A program made the position numbers and the translations under genes. A DNA stretch of 64,000 nucleotides from SIG672 sp045580325 (GTDB taxonomy: Bacteria; Bacillota; Clostridia; Oscillospirales; CAG-272), in the NCBI GenBank assembly GCA_045580325.1, contig JAZNNR010000022.1, forward strand, positions 1 through 64,000, in the 5' to 3' direction. The stretch's first letter is position 1. Every line of letters begins with the position of its first letter. The notes under the pieces were generated by a model. It was not told the origin of the DNA. It worked only from the letters and a program-made list of their open reading frames with translations, and did no database searches. Below are positions 51,219 to 59,949 of this stretch, piece by piece.

Positions 51219-51446
51219 ATGAGCAAAGCTGATAAGATAAAAATCGAAAAATTAGAGATGGAGAATCTCAGGATAATGGGTCGGATTGCCGAATCCACCG
51301 CTGCAAGGCTTCAGGCAGAGCGCAGAGAAGGTGAGCTGATTGAAAAGCTGCAGCAGGAAAAGGAAAAATATGCTTGTCTTCTCGAAAGATACATATCGCT
51401 TATGGAAAAGGTAGGAATGCTCGATGGACGAAAAGAAACAGATTGA
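51219..51446 (+). CDS. Small coiled-coil phage protein
   Basis: 75 residues, almost entirely heptad-like (IKIEKLEMENLRIMGRIAE ... LIEKLQQEKEKYACLLERY). ATG at 51219 with AAAGGAG site. Confidence 0.65.
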   Translation: MSKADKIKIEKLEMENLRIMGRIAESTAARLQAERREGELIEKLQQEKEKYACLLERYISLMEKVGMLDGRKETD

Positions 51447-51714
51447 GGAAATGGCAAAAGCTTTGTATGACATCGTGAACGCAAGGCGCGGAAAAATGTC
51501 TATGCTTGATTTGGCAACCGACCTTTACAACGCAGGCTACCGCAAGCAGAGCGAGGGCGAGTGGAAAATAAAAGTGGGACCTTTGTTGAATGATAAAAAA
51601 ATATCCTGCTCTATATGTGGGTACAAAGAATACAGGGGTCCTGCGTGGGAAAAATCGTGGGGACTGTATCCATACTGCCCGAGCTGCGGAGCGAAAATGA
51701 AAGGCGGTGCGTGA
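51424..51714 (+). CDS. Small phage zinc-ribbon protein
   Basis: 96 residues. CSICGYKEY ... YCPSCGAKM forms a zinc ribbon near the C-terminus; the N-terminal helix (KKQIEEMAKALYDIV) is common in Clostridia phages. Ends in KGGA, encoding the ribosome site of the next gene. Confidence 0.7.
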   Translation: MDEKKQIEEMAKALYDIVNARRGKMSMLDLATDLYNAGYRKQSEGEWKIKVGPLLNDKKISCSICGYKEYRGPAWEKSWGLYPYCPSCGAKMKGGA

Positions 51715-51715
51715 A

Positions 51716-51928
51716 ATGACAAAATATTTTTGCGACCGCTGCGGTAAAGAGTGTGTTGAACTAAAAACGATAAAAGTACCACACGAAAAAGCTTCTTTTG
51801 GGAGCTTTTCAACGAAGGAACTGCAAGTATGTTCAGAATGCGAACGAGAACACATTATTCTGCTTGATAAGCTCAGGGATATTAGATTTATCCTTTATAG
51901 CGACTTTACGAAAGGCGGTGAGGGGTGA
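51716..51928 (+). CDS. Small Cys-rich phage protein
   Basis: 70 residues. FCDRCGKECV ... VCSECERE is a zinc ribbon. Its tail KGGEG encodes the next AAAGGCGGTG site. Confidence 0.65.
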   Translation: MTKYFCDRCGKECVELKTIKVPHEKASFGSFSTKELQVCSECEREHIILLDKLRDIRFILYSDFTKGGEG

Positions 51929-52422
51929 TGGCTGAAGGAAGTATTTGTCGCAATTGTTTTCACTCTTATGTGTGTGAGAAATTTAATGAAAACAAAGATG
52001 ATAACAACCAAAAATGCCACTTTTTCAATGACCACTATATTCCCACCGCAGATGTTGTGGAAGTGGTTAGGTGTAAGGACTGTGCTTATAGGCGAGTTCC
52101 TGCAAGGTGTTCTTTGTGGATGGGAACAACGGGCGAAAATGAGTATTTTAGAGAACACGGAGATAATTTCTATTGTGCATTTGGCATACCAAAAGAAAGG
52201 CGGTGCGCAGGAATGACAGAACACGAAATTATGGCAAGAGTATTGAGTCAGTTAAAACTTGATACAAGCAGACCGCCAATATGGGAGCCTTATTATCCAG
52301 AAGGTTCGGAATATCGAAACGGTTGGACTTGTTCTTGTTGCGGAAAACATTCTTTTGTAAAAAAAGAAATTTGCGACGGTTGCGATTCGGTTATGAATAA
52401 TTTGAAAGGCGGTGAGGAATGA
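51928..52422 (+). CDS. Cys-rich phage protein, possibly a two-gene fusion
   Basis: 164 residues. The N-terminal half (ICRNCFHSYVCEKFN ... VVRCKDCAYRRV ... FYCAFGIPKERR) resembles a common phage zinc protein that normally ends there. The C-terminal half begins at M96 (ATG 52213), right after another AAAGGCGGTG site at 52195-52205, and has CSCCGKHSF ... CDGCDS. So translation may also start at 52213, giving a separate 69-residue protein. Confidence 0.6.
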   Translation: MAEGSICRNCFHSYVCEKFNENKDDNNQKCHFFNDHYIPTADVVEVVRCKDCAYRRVPARCSLWMGTTGENEYFREHGDNFYCAFGIPKERRCAGMTEHEIMARVLSQLKLDTSRPPIWEPYYPEGSEYRNGWTCSCCGKHSFVKKEICDGCDSVMNNLKGGEE

Positions 52423-52628
52423 TGGCTGAATTATTAAAATTATTAAAGCGATCTTTTGAATTGTTTGTTAAGAAAAGATGGTTAAAAACCATAGCCAAGG
52501 AAGCAGACAAATACAACAAAATCAAAAGCAAATTGCTTCGTCAGGTATACGTTGTAGATGCTTTACTTAAACGATACAAAGAAATTTATAACGAAGATTT
52601 ACGCACCCAAGCGAAAGGCGGTGAATGA
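52419..52628 (+). CDS. Small basic phage protein, 69 residues
   Basis: Helical and Lys-rich (LLKLLKRSFELFVKKRWLKTIAKEADKYNKI). ATGA overlap with the previous gene. Ends KGGE. Confidence 0.6.
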   Translation: MMAELLKLLKRSFELFVKKRWLKTIAKEADKYNKIKSKLLRQVYVVDALLKRYKEIYNEDLRTQAKGGE

Positions 52629-52629
52629 T

Positions 52630-52965
52630 ATGCCTACAAGAGAAGAAATATTAAAAAAAGATTTTTCAGAAGCATTTATAACCAAGATGAAAAATGCTAT
52701 TGAAACATCTCATTACAAGTACGGATGGGCAAGTAAAACCTATCCTGAACTCGCACAAGCACATAAGTGTATTGAGCAAAGGCTTGATATGTACCGAAAG
52801 ACACACAACAAAGAGTATCTTATAGACGTTGCAAATTTCGCTATGCTTGAGTTTTTATATCCGTCATATCAAGACGCAAAATATCTACCGACGGACAGCG
52901 ACAAATCCTGCGGACTTGCTGACGGAATATCGTATAAAGAGCTTATGGAGGGGAACGTGAAATGA
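52630..52965 (+). CDS. Phage protein, DANFAMLE-type, 111 residues
   Basis: The ATG at 52630 follows AAAGGCGGTG; starts further upstream lie inside the previous gene. TKMKNAIETSHYKYGWASKTYPELAQAH and RLDMYRKTHNKEYLIDVANFAMLEFLYP match a common phage family of unknown function. Confidence 0.7.
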   Translation: MPTREEILKKDFSEAFITKMKNAIETSHYKYGWASKTYPELAQAHKCIEQRLDMYRKTHNKEYLIDVANFAMLEFLYPSYQDAKYLPTDSDKSCGLADGISYKELMEGNVK

Positions 52966-53534
52966 CCGAACAGGAATATGTAAAAAAAGAAAGTCTGGCA
53001 AGGCATATAGAAAACTCTTTTGGCGAAATATCCACTCCTTTTGTTGTGAGAGAAATTAGACAATTTCCTGCAACCGATGTTGTTCCCAAGAGCCAATACG
53101 ATTTGGCTGTTGCGGAGCGTGAAGCAAATGTTAAAGGTTTCACAGCCGAGGTTGCAGAGCTGCAAAGCGAAATCAAGGTATTAAAAGACAGTAATATGAA
53201 CCTGCAAGAGTTATATCAAACCGAAAGAGAAAAGGTCGCAAAGGCAAAAGAAAAGGTATTTGAGATAGGCAGAGCATTACAATCCGCAAGAGCAGAGATC
53301 GAGAGGTTGCAGTCTATGAACCAAGCAAAACTCGATATGATACACGACATAATGATACACGACATAAGAGCAGAACTCGAAACAGCAAGATCCGAAGCAA
53401 TCAAAGAGTTTGCGGAGAGGTTGAAAGCGGAACTAACAACGGGGGCGGCGGTAATGAGAGTATCGACACTTGACATTATCAACAACCTTGTAAAAGAAAT
53501 GACGGGCGATGCAGGGAAAGAAGACTCTACTTAA
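52962..53534 (+). CDS. Coiled-coil phage protein, 190 residues
   Basis: ATGA overlap with the previous gene. The start has RHIENSFGEISTPFVVREIRQFPATDV, common in Clostridia phages; residues 60-150 are heptad coiled coil (VAELQSEIKVLKDSNMNLQELY). It contains a near-perfect repeat MIHDIMIHDIRAE. No function known. Confidence 0.68.
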   Translation: MTEQEYVKKESLARHIENSFGEISTPFVVREIRQFPATDVVPKSQYDLAVAEREANVKGFTAEVAELQSEIKVLKDSNMNLQELYQTEREKVAKAKEKVFEIGRALQSARAEIERLQSMNQAKLDMIHDIMIHDIRAELETARSEAIKEFAERLKAELTTGAAVMRVSTLDIINNLVKEMTGDAGKEDST

Positions 53535-53546
53535 AGGAGTGTGAAG

Positions 53547-53774
53547 ATGAAAAGATACGAAAGCAAATATGCAAAGTGTCCGTTCTACCATTCCGAAGAA
53601 CAGGGCAAGATATGCTGCGAGGGAGTCGGCGGCAAGACGTCTATTCATCTTGCCTTTGAAGACTCCAAAGAAAAACGCAAATACCGTGAAGAGTTCTGCA
53701 GCGAGCATTACGACAAGTGCTTACTCTGCAGTATGCTCTACGCCAAGTACGCCGGGGAGGAAAGTGTGAAATGA
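53547..53774 (+). CDS. Small Cys-rich phage protein, 75 residues
   Basis: SKYAKCPFYHSEEQGKICCEGV and CSEHYDKCLLCSMLY; Cys spacing suggests metal binding. AAAGGAG site. ATGA overlap with the RusA gene. Confidence 0.65.
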   Translation: MKRYESKYAKCPFYHSEEQGKICCEGVGGKTSIHLAFEDSKEKRKYREEFCSEHYDKCLLCSMLYAKYAGEESVK

Positions 53775-54160
53775 CTGTCAGCTTCACTATTCCTTATCCC
53801 TCTACCAAGGCGGGAAAAACAGATTGGAACAGGCGGTACAGTCTTAACGCTTATTACAGCGGGAAGCATTGGTCCGAGCGAAAGAAGGACGCTAAATATT
53901 GGCACTTTCTTGCAAGATCTGAGCTACGAAGGCAGCGTCCGAAGCTCGCTATGCTTCGCTCGCCTGTGGTGATCACCTTCTACTACAACGACAACCTTGA
54001 CCTCTCAAACCACGCTTGTATAGCGAAAATGATCGAGGATGCGCTCAAGGGACTTATCATCGAGGACGATTCCGGAAAGCACGTCAGGGGCATTGAGCAT
54101 TATTTTCACGGCGAGGACTTTATCAGAGTTGTTGTGCGGGAGGTAGATACTATTGGCTAA
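53771..54160 (+). CDS. RusA-family Holliday-junction resolvase-like protein
   Basis: 129 residues. LNAYYSGKHWSERKKDAKYWH and DNLDLSNHACIAKMIEDALKGLIIEDDSG match the RusA fold, which needs Asp residues for Mg. Resolves branched phage DNA before packaging. The spacing of the first Asp is slightly altered against the typical D-x-D-N-L. Confidence 0.8.
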   Translation: MTVSFTIPYPSTKAGKTDWNRRYSLNAYYSGKHWSERKKDAKYWHFLARSELRRQRPKLAMLRSPVVITFYYNDNLDLSNHACIAKMIEDALKGLIIEDDSGKHVRGIEHYFHGEDFIRVVVREVDTIG

Positions 54161-54377
54161 GCGCAAATTTGACATAACAAAAAACGGGCGCGACAGATTC
54201 TTCAAAGCAAATCTATACGGATCAAGGGGATGCTTGGGGACGCCTACGCAGTTCGGAGCTATTTCACTCTACATAGACAAAGCCGAGAGGACATTATCGC
54301 TCAGCGACGGCAGTGTTATTATGAGTGTTTCGCTTGACAGGGTAACGGACGTTTTAAAAAAGATAGGGGAGACGTAA
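54153..54377 (+). CDS. Small hypothetical phage protein, TTG start
   Basis: 74 residues. GGGAGG 9 bp before a TTG at 54153. FDITKNGRDRFFKANLYGSRG, basic. Last gene before the terminase promoter region. Confidence 0.6.
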   Translation: MAKRKFDITKNGRDRFFKANLYGSRGCLGTPTQFGAISLYIDKAERTLSLSDGSVIMSVSLDRVTDVLKKIGET

Positions 54378-54428
54378 AGGTCTTCTCTATTTTTTTATAA
54401 ATTTTTCTAAATTTATGCCGAGGGGGGG

Positions 54429-54462
54429 TGGATTTAATTTTCGCGGGGTGCGGTTGTATACT
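54429..54462 (+). promoter_or_regulatory. Candidate late phage promoter motif, copy 1
   Basis: GGTGGATTTAATTTTC then, 21 bp after GGATTT, TATACT. The same 16-bp block and the same spacing recur at 61333-61366. TTTAAT could act as a weak -35 at 18-bp spacing. It precedes the terminase genes. Confidence 0.55.
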
Positions 54463-54497
54463 GAAATCACAATACGATGCACAGGAGGGAGGCTTTC

Positions 54498-54980
54498 GTG
54501 GACATATGGAAAAAGATAAAGACCGAGTACATTTCGGGCGGTACAAGCTATCGGAAGCTTGCCGAAAAGTACGGTGTCCCGCTCAAAACCTTGGAGAGAC
54601 ACGGTCGGGACGAAAAATGGGTGGATCTTAAGCGACAAGCCGAGGGTAAAGCAGCGGCAAAAATCGTTGAAATCGAATCGGACAAGCAAGCCGAGCGTAT
54701 GAGCAAGCTTCTGACAGTCTCAGACGAGCTTCTGCAGGCGGTTGCGGACGCGGTGAGGCAGTTTAAGGCAGGAGAACTTCTGCTCGAGAAAGGTGCTTTA
54801 AAATCGCTCTCGGGGGCAATCAAGGACATTAAGGACATACAGTCGATCAAGTCCGAGCTTGACATTGAAGAGCAGAAGGCGCGGATCGCGATCCTTAAGA
54901 AGCAGGCTGAGGCACACGACAGACAGGACACTGAGATCAAGGTGATCATCGGCGCAGAAGCGGAGGAGTACAGCGTATGA
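54498..54980 (+). CDS. Terminase small subunit
   Basis: The protein has 160 residues. The GTG at 54498 has a GGAGGGAGG site. The N-terminal helix-turn-helix (IKTEYISGGTSYRKLAEKYGVPLKTLERHGRDEKW) recognises packaging DNA. The rest is coiled coil (MSKLLTVSDELLQAVADAV). ATGA overlap with terL. Confidence 0.87.
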   Translation: MDIWKKIKTEYISGGTSYRKLAEKYGVPLKTLERHGRDEKWVDLKRQAEGKAAAKIVEIESDKQAERMSKLLTVSDELLQAVADAVRQFKAGELLLEKGALKSLSGAIKDIKDIQSIKSELDIEEQKARIAILKKQAEAHDRQDTEIKVIIGAEAEEYSV

Positions 54981-56389
54981 GTACGATATACATTCCGACT
55001 CCGTCTGAAAAGCAAAGGCTTTTTCTCAAGGCTGATACGAAGCACGTCGGTTTTGGCGGTGCTCGTGGCGGCGGTAAGAGTTGGTCTGTAAGGGCAAAAG
55101 CTAAGCTGCTTGCGCTGAAATATGCGGGAATACGCATTCTTATAGTCCGTCGCACCTATCCCGAGCTGACAAACAACCATATCAACATACTTCGCAAGGA
55201 GCTTCTTGACGTTGCGAGATACAACGACAAGGACAAGGTCCTCAAGTTTGTAAACGGCTCTACCATAAACTTTACATACTGCGACAATGACAAAGACCTT
55301 GACCGCCTTCAAGGTGTGGAATACGACGTTATATTTCTCGACGAGGCAACGCAGCTGAGCGAATTTCAGATGAAAACAATTACCGCCTGTCTGCGAGGAG
55401 TTAACGCTTTCCCAAAGCGCGTTTACTACACTTGCAATCCGGGCGGACAGGGACATCAATACATTAAGCGAATATTCATTGACAAGAGATACGATGACGG
55501 CGAGTCCGCAAGCGACTACACCTTCATACAGTCTCTTGTTACCGACAACAAGGTGCTTATGGAGTATCAGCCTGACTACATAAAGCAGCTTGAGGCTCTT
55601 CCGCCAAAGCTACGCGAGGCTTGGCTATACGGCAAGTGGGACGTCTTTGAGGGGCAGTTCTTTGAGGACTTCGTTGACCGTCCCGATCAGTACAAGGAGC
55701 GTACGTGGACTCACGTTATAGATCCTTTTGAGATCCCCGACTCGTGGAAGATATACCGCTCGTTTGACTGGGGTTACAACAAGCCCTTTTCCTGCGGTTG
55801 GTGGGCGGTTGACTTTGACGGTGTCGTCTACCGCATACTTGAGCTTTACGGCTGTACCAAGACTCCCAACGAGGGAATAAAGTGGACTCCGCCACAAGTG
55901 TTTGAGGAGATCCACCGTATCGAGAGTGAGCATCGATGGCTGAAGGGCAAGAAGATACAAGGCATCGCCGATCCTGCTATATGGGATGCGGAAACGGGCG
56001 AGTCTATTGCCGACGTAGCTGCGAAGCATCAGGTCTACTTCACACCGGGCGACCACAAGCGTATACCCGGTTGGATGCAGATGCACTACCGGTTCGCTTT
56101 TGACAGCAGCGGCTTTCCTATGATGTACGTTTTCTCTAACTGCAAGGCTTTTATACGGACTATTCCGCTTCTGCAGTATGACGCGCACAAGCCTGAGGAC
56201 CTTGACTCTGACGGAGAGGATCACGTGGCTGACGAGGTGAGATATTTCTGTATGTCAAGACCTATCAAGCCGAGAGCTGCCGTCAAGGCTGACGAGTTTT
56301 CGAGCAGTCCGCTGAGCATATTCCTTGACGTTAAGAAGGAAGACCTTACTACACCTTCGGCTAAACCTAAAATGGAAATAATTTCGTAA
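54977..56389 (+). CDS. terL: Terminase large subunit
   Basis: 470 residues. Walker A GGARGGGKSW and Walker B VIFLDEATQ drive DNA packaging; the C-terminal nuclease region has SFDWGYNKPFSCGWW and IADPAIWD Asp residues. Cuts concatemers and pumps DNA into the head. Confidence 0.96.
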   Translation: MSTIYIPTPSEKQRLFLKADTKHVGFGGARGGGKSWSVRAKAKLLALKYAGIRILIVRRTYPELTNNHINILRKELLDVARYNDKDKVLKFVNGSTINFTYCDNDKDLDRLQGVEYDVIFLDEATQLSEFQMKTITACLRGVNAFPKRVYYTCNPGGQGHQYIKRIFIDKRYDDGESASDYTFIQSLVTDNKVLMEYQPDYIKQLEALPPKLREAWLYGKWDVFEGQFFEDFVDRPDQYKERTWTHVIDPFEIPDSWKIYRSFDWGYNKPFSCGWWAVDFDGVVYRILELYGCTKTPNEGIKWTPPQVFEEIHRIESEHRWLKGKKIQGIADPAIWDAETGESIADVAAKHQVYFTPGDHKRIPGWMQMHYRFAFDSSGFPMMYVFSNCKAFIRTIPLLQYDAHKPEDLDSDGEDHVADEVRYFCMSRPIKPRAAVKADEFSSSPLSIFLDVKKEDLTTPSAKPKMEIIS

Positions 56390-56399
56390 AGGAGCAAAT

Positions 56400-58478
56400 A
56401 TGGCTAAAAATTACGATGAGAAAAATAAAGAAAAAGTAAACGGCGAAGCCGAGGAGAATACCTCTGAAACAATTTCGCCCGAGGAGCAGATGATCCGAAG
56501 ACAGTCCGCTCCCCGTCCTACCGCCGAGTCTGAAGCACAGAGGCTTTACGAGGCACAGAAGGCTAAGATGATGCAGGGACAGGGTATGAGTCCTTCGGGT
56601 GCTATGCTCGGCACAAGAGCATTATCACAGGCTATCGGCAAGGAGCAGATACAGGAAGCTAACCTCATACTGCAGAAGTACAAGCAGGGCAAGGCGAACC
56701 TTGAAACGCGTATCGTTGACAACGAGCAGTGGTACAAGCTTCGTCATTGGGAGTGTATGAGAGCGAAAAGCGAAAACGAGGAGGTACAGCCTACCTCGGC
56801 TTGGCTCTTTAACTGCATAGCAAACAAGCACGCCGACGCTATGGACAACTTCCCCTCGCCCAACGTTCTCCCGCGTGAAGAGGGCGACAAGGGAGAAGCT
56901 GAGATGCTTACTTCTATTATCCCTGTAGTTCTCGATCAATGCGAGTTTGAAGAGGTCTACTCTGACGTTATGAACTACAAGCTCAAAGCGGGTACGGGTG
57001 TATACGGCATCTTTTGGGACTCTTCCAAGCTGAACGGTCTCGGCGACATAACCATACGCAAGATAGACATACTCAGTCTCTTTTGGGAGTCGGGCATAAC
57101 TGACATTCAGAAGAGCAAAAACATATTCCACCTTGAGCTTGCCGACAACGATTTTCTCGCTGCCGCTTATCCGCAGCTTCAGGGCAAGCTCGGTAGTGCC
57201 ATCATAGACGTTACAAAGTACGTTTACGATGACTCTGTTGACACCACAAACAAATCAGTCGTTGTCGATTGGTACTACAAGAAGAACGTCGGCGGCAGAA
57301 GCGTCCTCCACTTCTGTAAATACGTTAACGACGTTGTTCTCTTCGCCACCGAAAACGATCCCCGATACGCCGAAAGAGGATGGTATGATCACGGCTTATA
57401 TCCCTTCGTATTCGATCCTCTCTTCTCAGTCGAGGGTACTCCTTGCGGATTCTCCTACATTGACGTAGGTAAGGTCGCACAGGAGTACATCGACCGAGGC
57501 AATCAGGCGATTATGAAGAATATGCTTGCAAATGCCAAGCCGAGATATTTCATAAGAAGCAACGGCGAGGTTAACGAAAGTGAGTTTGCCGACACCACAA
57601 AGGACTTTATACACGTATCCGGTACTCTCGGGCAGGATTCTATTCTCCCCGTGCAGTTCGGTCAGCTCGGAAGCATTTACGTTGAGGTACTTAACGCCAA
57701 GATAGACGAGCTTAAGGAGACCACAGGTAACCGTGATATTTCTACGGGCGGTACTACCTCGGGTGTAACTGCTGCTTCCGCTATAGCCGCTATGCAGGAA
57801 GCGGGATCAAAGCTCTCAAGAGACAACAACAAAGCCTCTTACAGAGCGTTCCGCAAGCTTTGTCTTATGGTTATTGAGCTGATACGTCAGTTCTACGACC
57901 TGCCGAGAAAGTTCCGCATACTCGGTGAGAACGGCACTATGAGATACGAAACCTATTCTAACGCGGGTATCCGTCCGCAGATGCAGGGTAATGACTTTGG
58001 TGTTGACAGAGGTGTAAGGCTTCCTCTGTTCGACATTGAGATAACGGCGCAGAAGCAGTCGCCTTACTCCAAGATGTCGCAGAATGAGCTTGCGCTTCAG
58101 TTCTTCGGCGCGGGATTCTTTAATCCGCAGATGGCAGATCAGGCTCTTGCCTGTCTCGATATGATGGACTTCGACCGAAAGCAGTTCATTATGCAGAAGG
58201 TAGCGCAGAACGGCACTATGTATCAGCAGATGATGCAGATGCAAGAGCAGATGGTAATGCTTGCACGAATGGTTGACTCTTACCGAGGCTCTAACCTTGC
58301 CGAGCAGCTTATGGCGCAGTTCTCGGGCGCACCTGCAGTAGCACCCATCGACGGCGGTGCTGCTCCTGCCGCGCGTGTCGAAGAGACCGAAGCACTCGGT
58401 GGCAAAGAGGGCGGTGCGGAAGCATCCAACACCAAAAAAGCGCGGCAGAGAGTGGCTGAGTCCACGTCTCCCACGTAA
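56400..58478 (+). CDS. Portal protein
   Basis: 692 residues, larger than most. ELKETTGNRDISTGGTTSGVTAASAIAAMQEAGSK near residue 440 is a hallmark of the portal type that accompanies N4-gp56-like capsids. The C-terminal 120 residues are Met/Gln-rich (YQQMMQMQEQMVMLARMV) coiled coil, then low-complexity Ala/Gly. Forms the dodecameric head vertex. Confidence 0.9.
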   Translation: MAKNYDEKNKEKVNGEAEENTSETISPEEQMIRRQSAPRPTAESEAQRLYEAQKAKMMQGQGMSPSGAMLGTRALSQAIGKEQIQEANLILQKYKQGKANLETRIVDNEQWYKLRHWECMRAKSENEEVQPTSAWLFNCIANKHADAMDNFPSPNVLPREEGDKGEAEMLTSIIPVVLDQCEFEEVYSDVMNYKLKAGTGVYGIFWDSSKLNGLGDITIRKIDILSLFWESGITDIQKSKNIFHLELADNDFLAAAYPQLQGKLGSAIIDVTKYVYDDSVDTTNKSVVVDWYYKKNVGGRSVLHFCKYVNDVVLFATENDPRYAERGWYDHGLYPFVFDPLFSVEGTPCGFSYIDVGKVAQEYIDRGNQAIMKNMLANAKPRYFIRSNGEVNESEFADTTKDFIHVSGTLGQDSILPVQFGQLGSIYVEVLNAKIDELKETTGNRDISTGGTTSGVTAASAIAAMQEAGSKLSRDNNKASYRAFRKLCLMVIELIRQFYDLPRKFRILGENGTMRYETYSNAGIRPQMQGNDFGVDRGVRLPLFDIEITAQKQSPYSKMSQNELALQFFGAGFFNPQMADQALACLDMMDFDRKQFIMQKVAQNGTMYQQMMQMQEQMVMLARMVDSYRGSNLAEQLMAQFSGAPAVAPIDGGAAPAARVEETEALGGKEGGAEASNTKKARQRVAESTSPT

Positions 58479-58493
58479 GGAGGCTTGGTCGTA

Positions 58494-58835
58494 GTGATAA
58501 AAGCAGTATTTGACACCGACAGAGAGGGCAGAAAACTCTCTCTGTCGGTCAAAGGACACGCGGGGCAGGCAGAGGTCGGGCAGGACATTATATGCGCTTC
58601 TGCTTCAATTCTCGTCTATACGCTTGCACAGATATTCAAAACTATGGACGCTCACGGCGACTTTGCCGAGAGTCCTGTTATCGATCTTGAGAGCGGAAAC
58701 ACCGTAATAAGCTGCACAGCCAAGGACGACGACATATATGCCGAGGCTATGTATGCATTATTTGTAGTTCAGGTCGGTTTTTCGCTTCTCGCTTACAATT
58801 ATCCACAGTTCGTGGAGCTTACAATGTTTGATTAG
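58494..58835 (+). CDS. prp: Ribosomal-processing cysteine protease Prp (phage-encoded)
   Basis: 113 residues from the GTG at 58494 (GGAGG 10 bp upstream; the TTG at 58485 is too close to it). KGHAGQAEVGQDIICASASILV places the catalytic His at 22 and Cys at 34, the positions known in staphylococcal Prp. Host Prp removes the N-terminal extension of ribosomal protein L27 at an LNLQFFA motif. The next two structural genes carry LQLFAE near their N-termini, so this copy probably matures them. Confidence 0.9.
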   Translation: MIKAVFDTDREGRKLSLSVKGHAGQAEVGQDIICASASILVYTLAQIFKTMDAHGDFAESPVIDLESGNTVISCTAKDDDIYAEAMYALFVVQVGFSLLAYNYPQFVELTMFD

Positions 58836-58898
58836 GACAAGCGTCCTTATCAATATAAAAACAGAGTCGCTCACTTCAAGAGCAGAAAGGAAAATTTT

Positions 58899-59894
58899 AT
58901 GAAAAGCAAAATCTTTATCCCTATGATCCTCGATCTTCAGCTTTTTGCAGAAGGAGGCGCAGGCGCTTCCGGTGCAGCAGGCTCAGACGGTGGCACAGGA
59001 GCAGGGGGAACAACGGGCGTATCGTCGACAGCCGCCGTGTCGAGCAAATTAGCAAAGGCAGCAAAAAATCCTCTTGCCGACGTTAAGTACGGAGTTCAGA
59101 GAGAGGATACTACACCTGTCGCCGAGGTGAAATCGCAGGAAACGGCTATGCCCGTTACCGAAACAGTTAACCGTGAAGCCGAATTTGAAAAGCTTATCAA
59201 GGGGGAATACAAGGACCTCTTTGATGCGCGTATGCAGGACACCATTCAGAAAAGGCTCAAGGGTTCAAAGGAGGTCGTTGACAAGTACAACGCTCTTACT
59301 CCCACTCTTGAAGCACTTGCAAAGAAGTACGGTGTTGACGCGTCCGATCCCGCAGCTCTCAACCGAGCTATCGAAGAGGACGACTCCTACTACGAGCAGG
59401 AAGCTCTTGAAAGAGGCATAACGGTACAGCAGCTCAAAGAACTACGCAAAATGGAGAGAGAAAACGCGGAGCTTAAAAAACAGATGAACGAACAGATGAA
59501 CGAGAAGAATCGCAGAGACAAGGCTTCTAAGCAGTACGCCGTTTGGATGAATCAGGCACAGCAGGCTCGTCTTACATATCCTTCACTCGATCTGAACGTT
59601 GAAGCGAAAAATCCGCAGTTCCTCCGTCTTCTCAATTCGGGAGTTGACGTCGGTACAGCTTACGCAGTAATTCACAAGGACGAAATTATCCCTGCCGCTA
59701 TGCAGTACGCTGCCAAGGTGGTCGAGGAAAAGACTGTCAACAACATTATTGCAGGCGGCGCCCGTCCTGCCGAAAACGGTATTTCTTCTCAGAGCGCATC
59801 ACTCACAAAGAGCGACGTGTCGCAGCTCACAAAAAACGACCGCGCAGAAATAATGCGTAGAGTCGCAAGGGGAGAAAAAATCACGTTCTCATAA
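58899..59894 (+). CDS. Scaffold protein with Prp-type N-terminal motif
   Basis: 331 residues. LDLQLFAEGG at residues 11-20 matches the Prp cleavage motif. A Gly/Ala-rich stretch follows, then a charged helical body with a coiled coil (KELRKMERENAELKKQMNEQMNEKN). This is the usual phage scaffold layout, placed between protease and capsid. The scaffold guides shell assembly and is later lost. Confidence 0.85.
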   Translation: MKSKIFIPMILDLQLFAEGGAGASGAAGSDGGTGAGGTTGVSSTAAVSSKLAKAAKNPLADVKYGVQREDTTPVAEVKSQETAMPVTETVNREAEFEKLIKGEYKDLFDARMQDTIQKRLKGSKEVVDKYNALTPTLEALAKKYGVDASDPAALNRAIEEDDSYYEQEALERGITVQQLKELRKMERENAELKKQMNEQMNEKNRRDKASKQYAVWMNQAQQARLTYPSLDLNVEAKNPQFLRLLNSGVDVGTAYAVIHKDEIIPAAMQYAAKVVEEKTVNNIIAGGARPAENGISSQSASLTKSDVSQLTKNDRAEIMRRVARGEKITFS

Positions 59895-59949
59895 CTCAAA
59901 ACTGATTTGATCTCCCGAAAGTATTTATATTTACGAACAGGAGATTATT

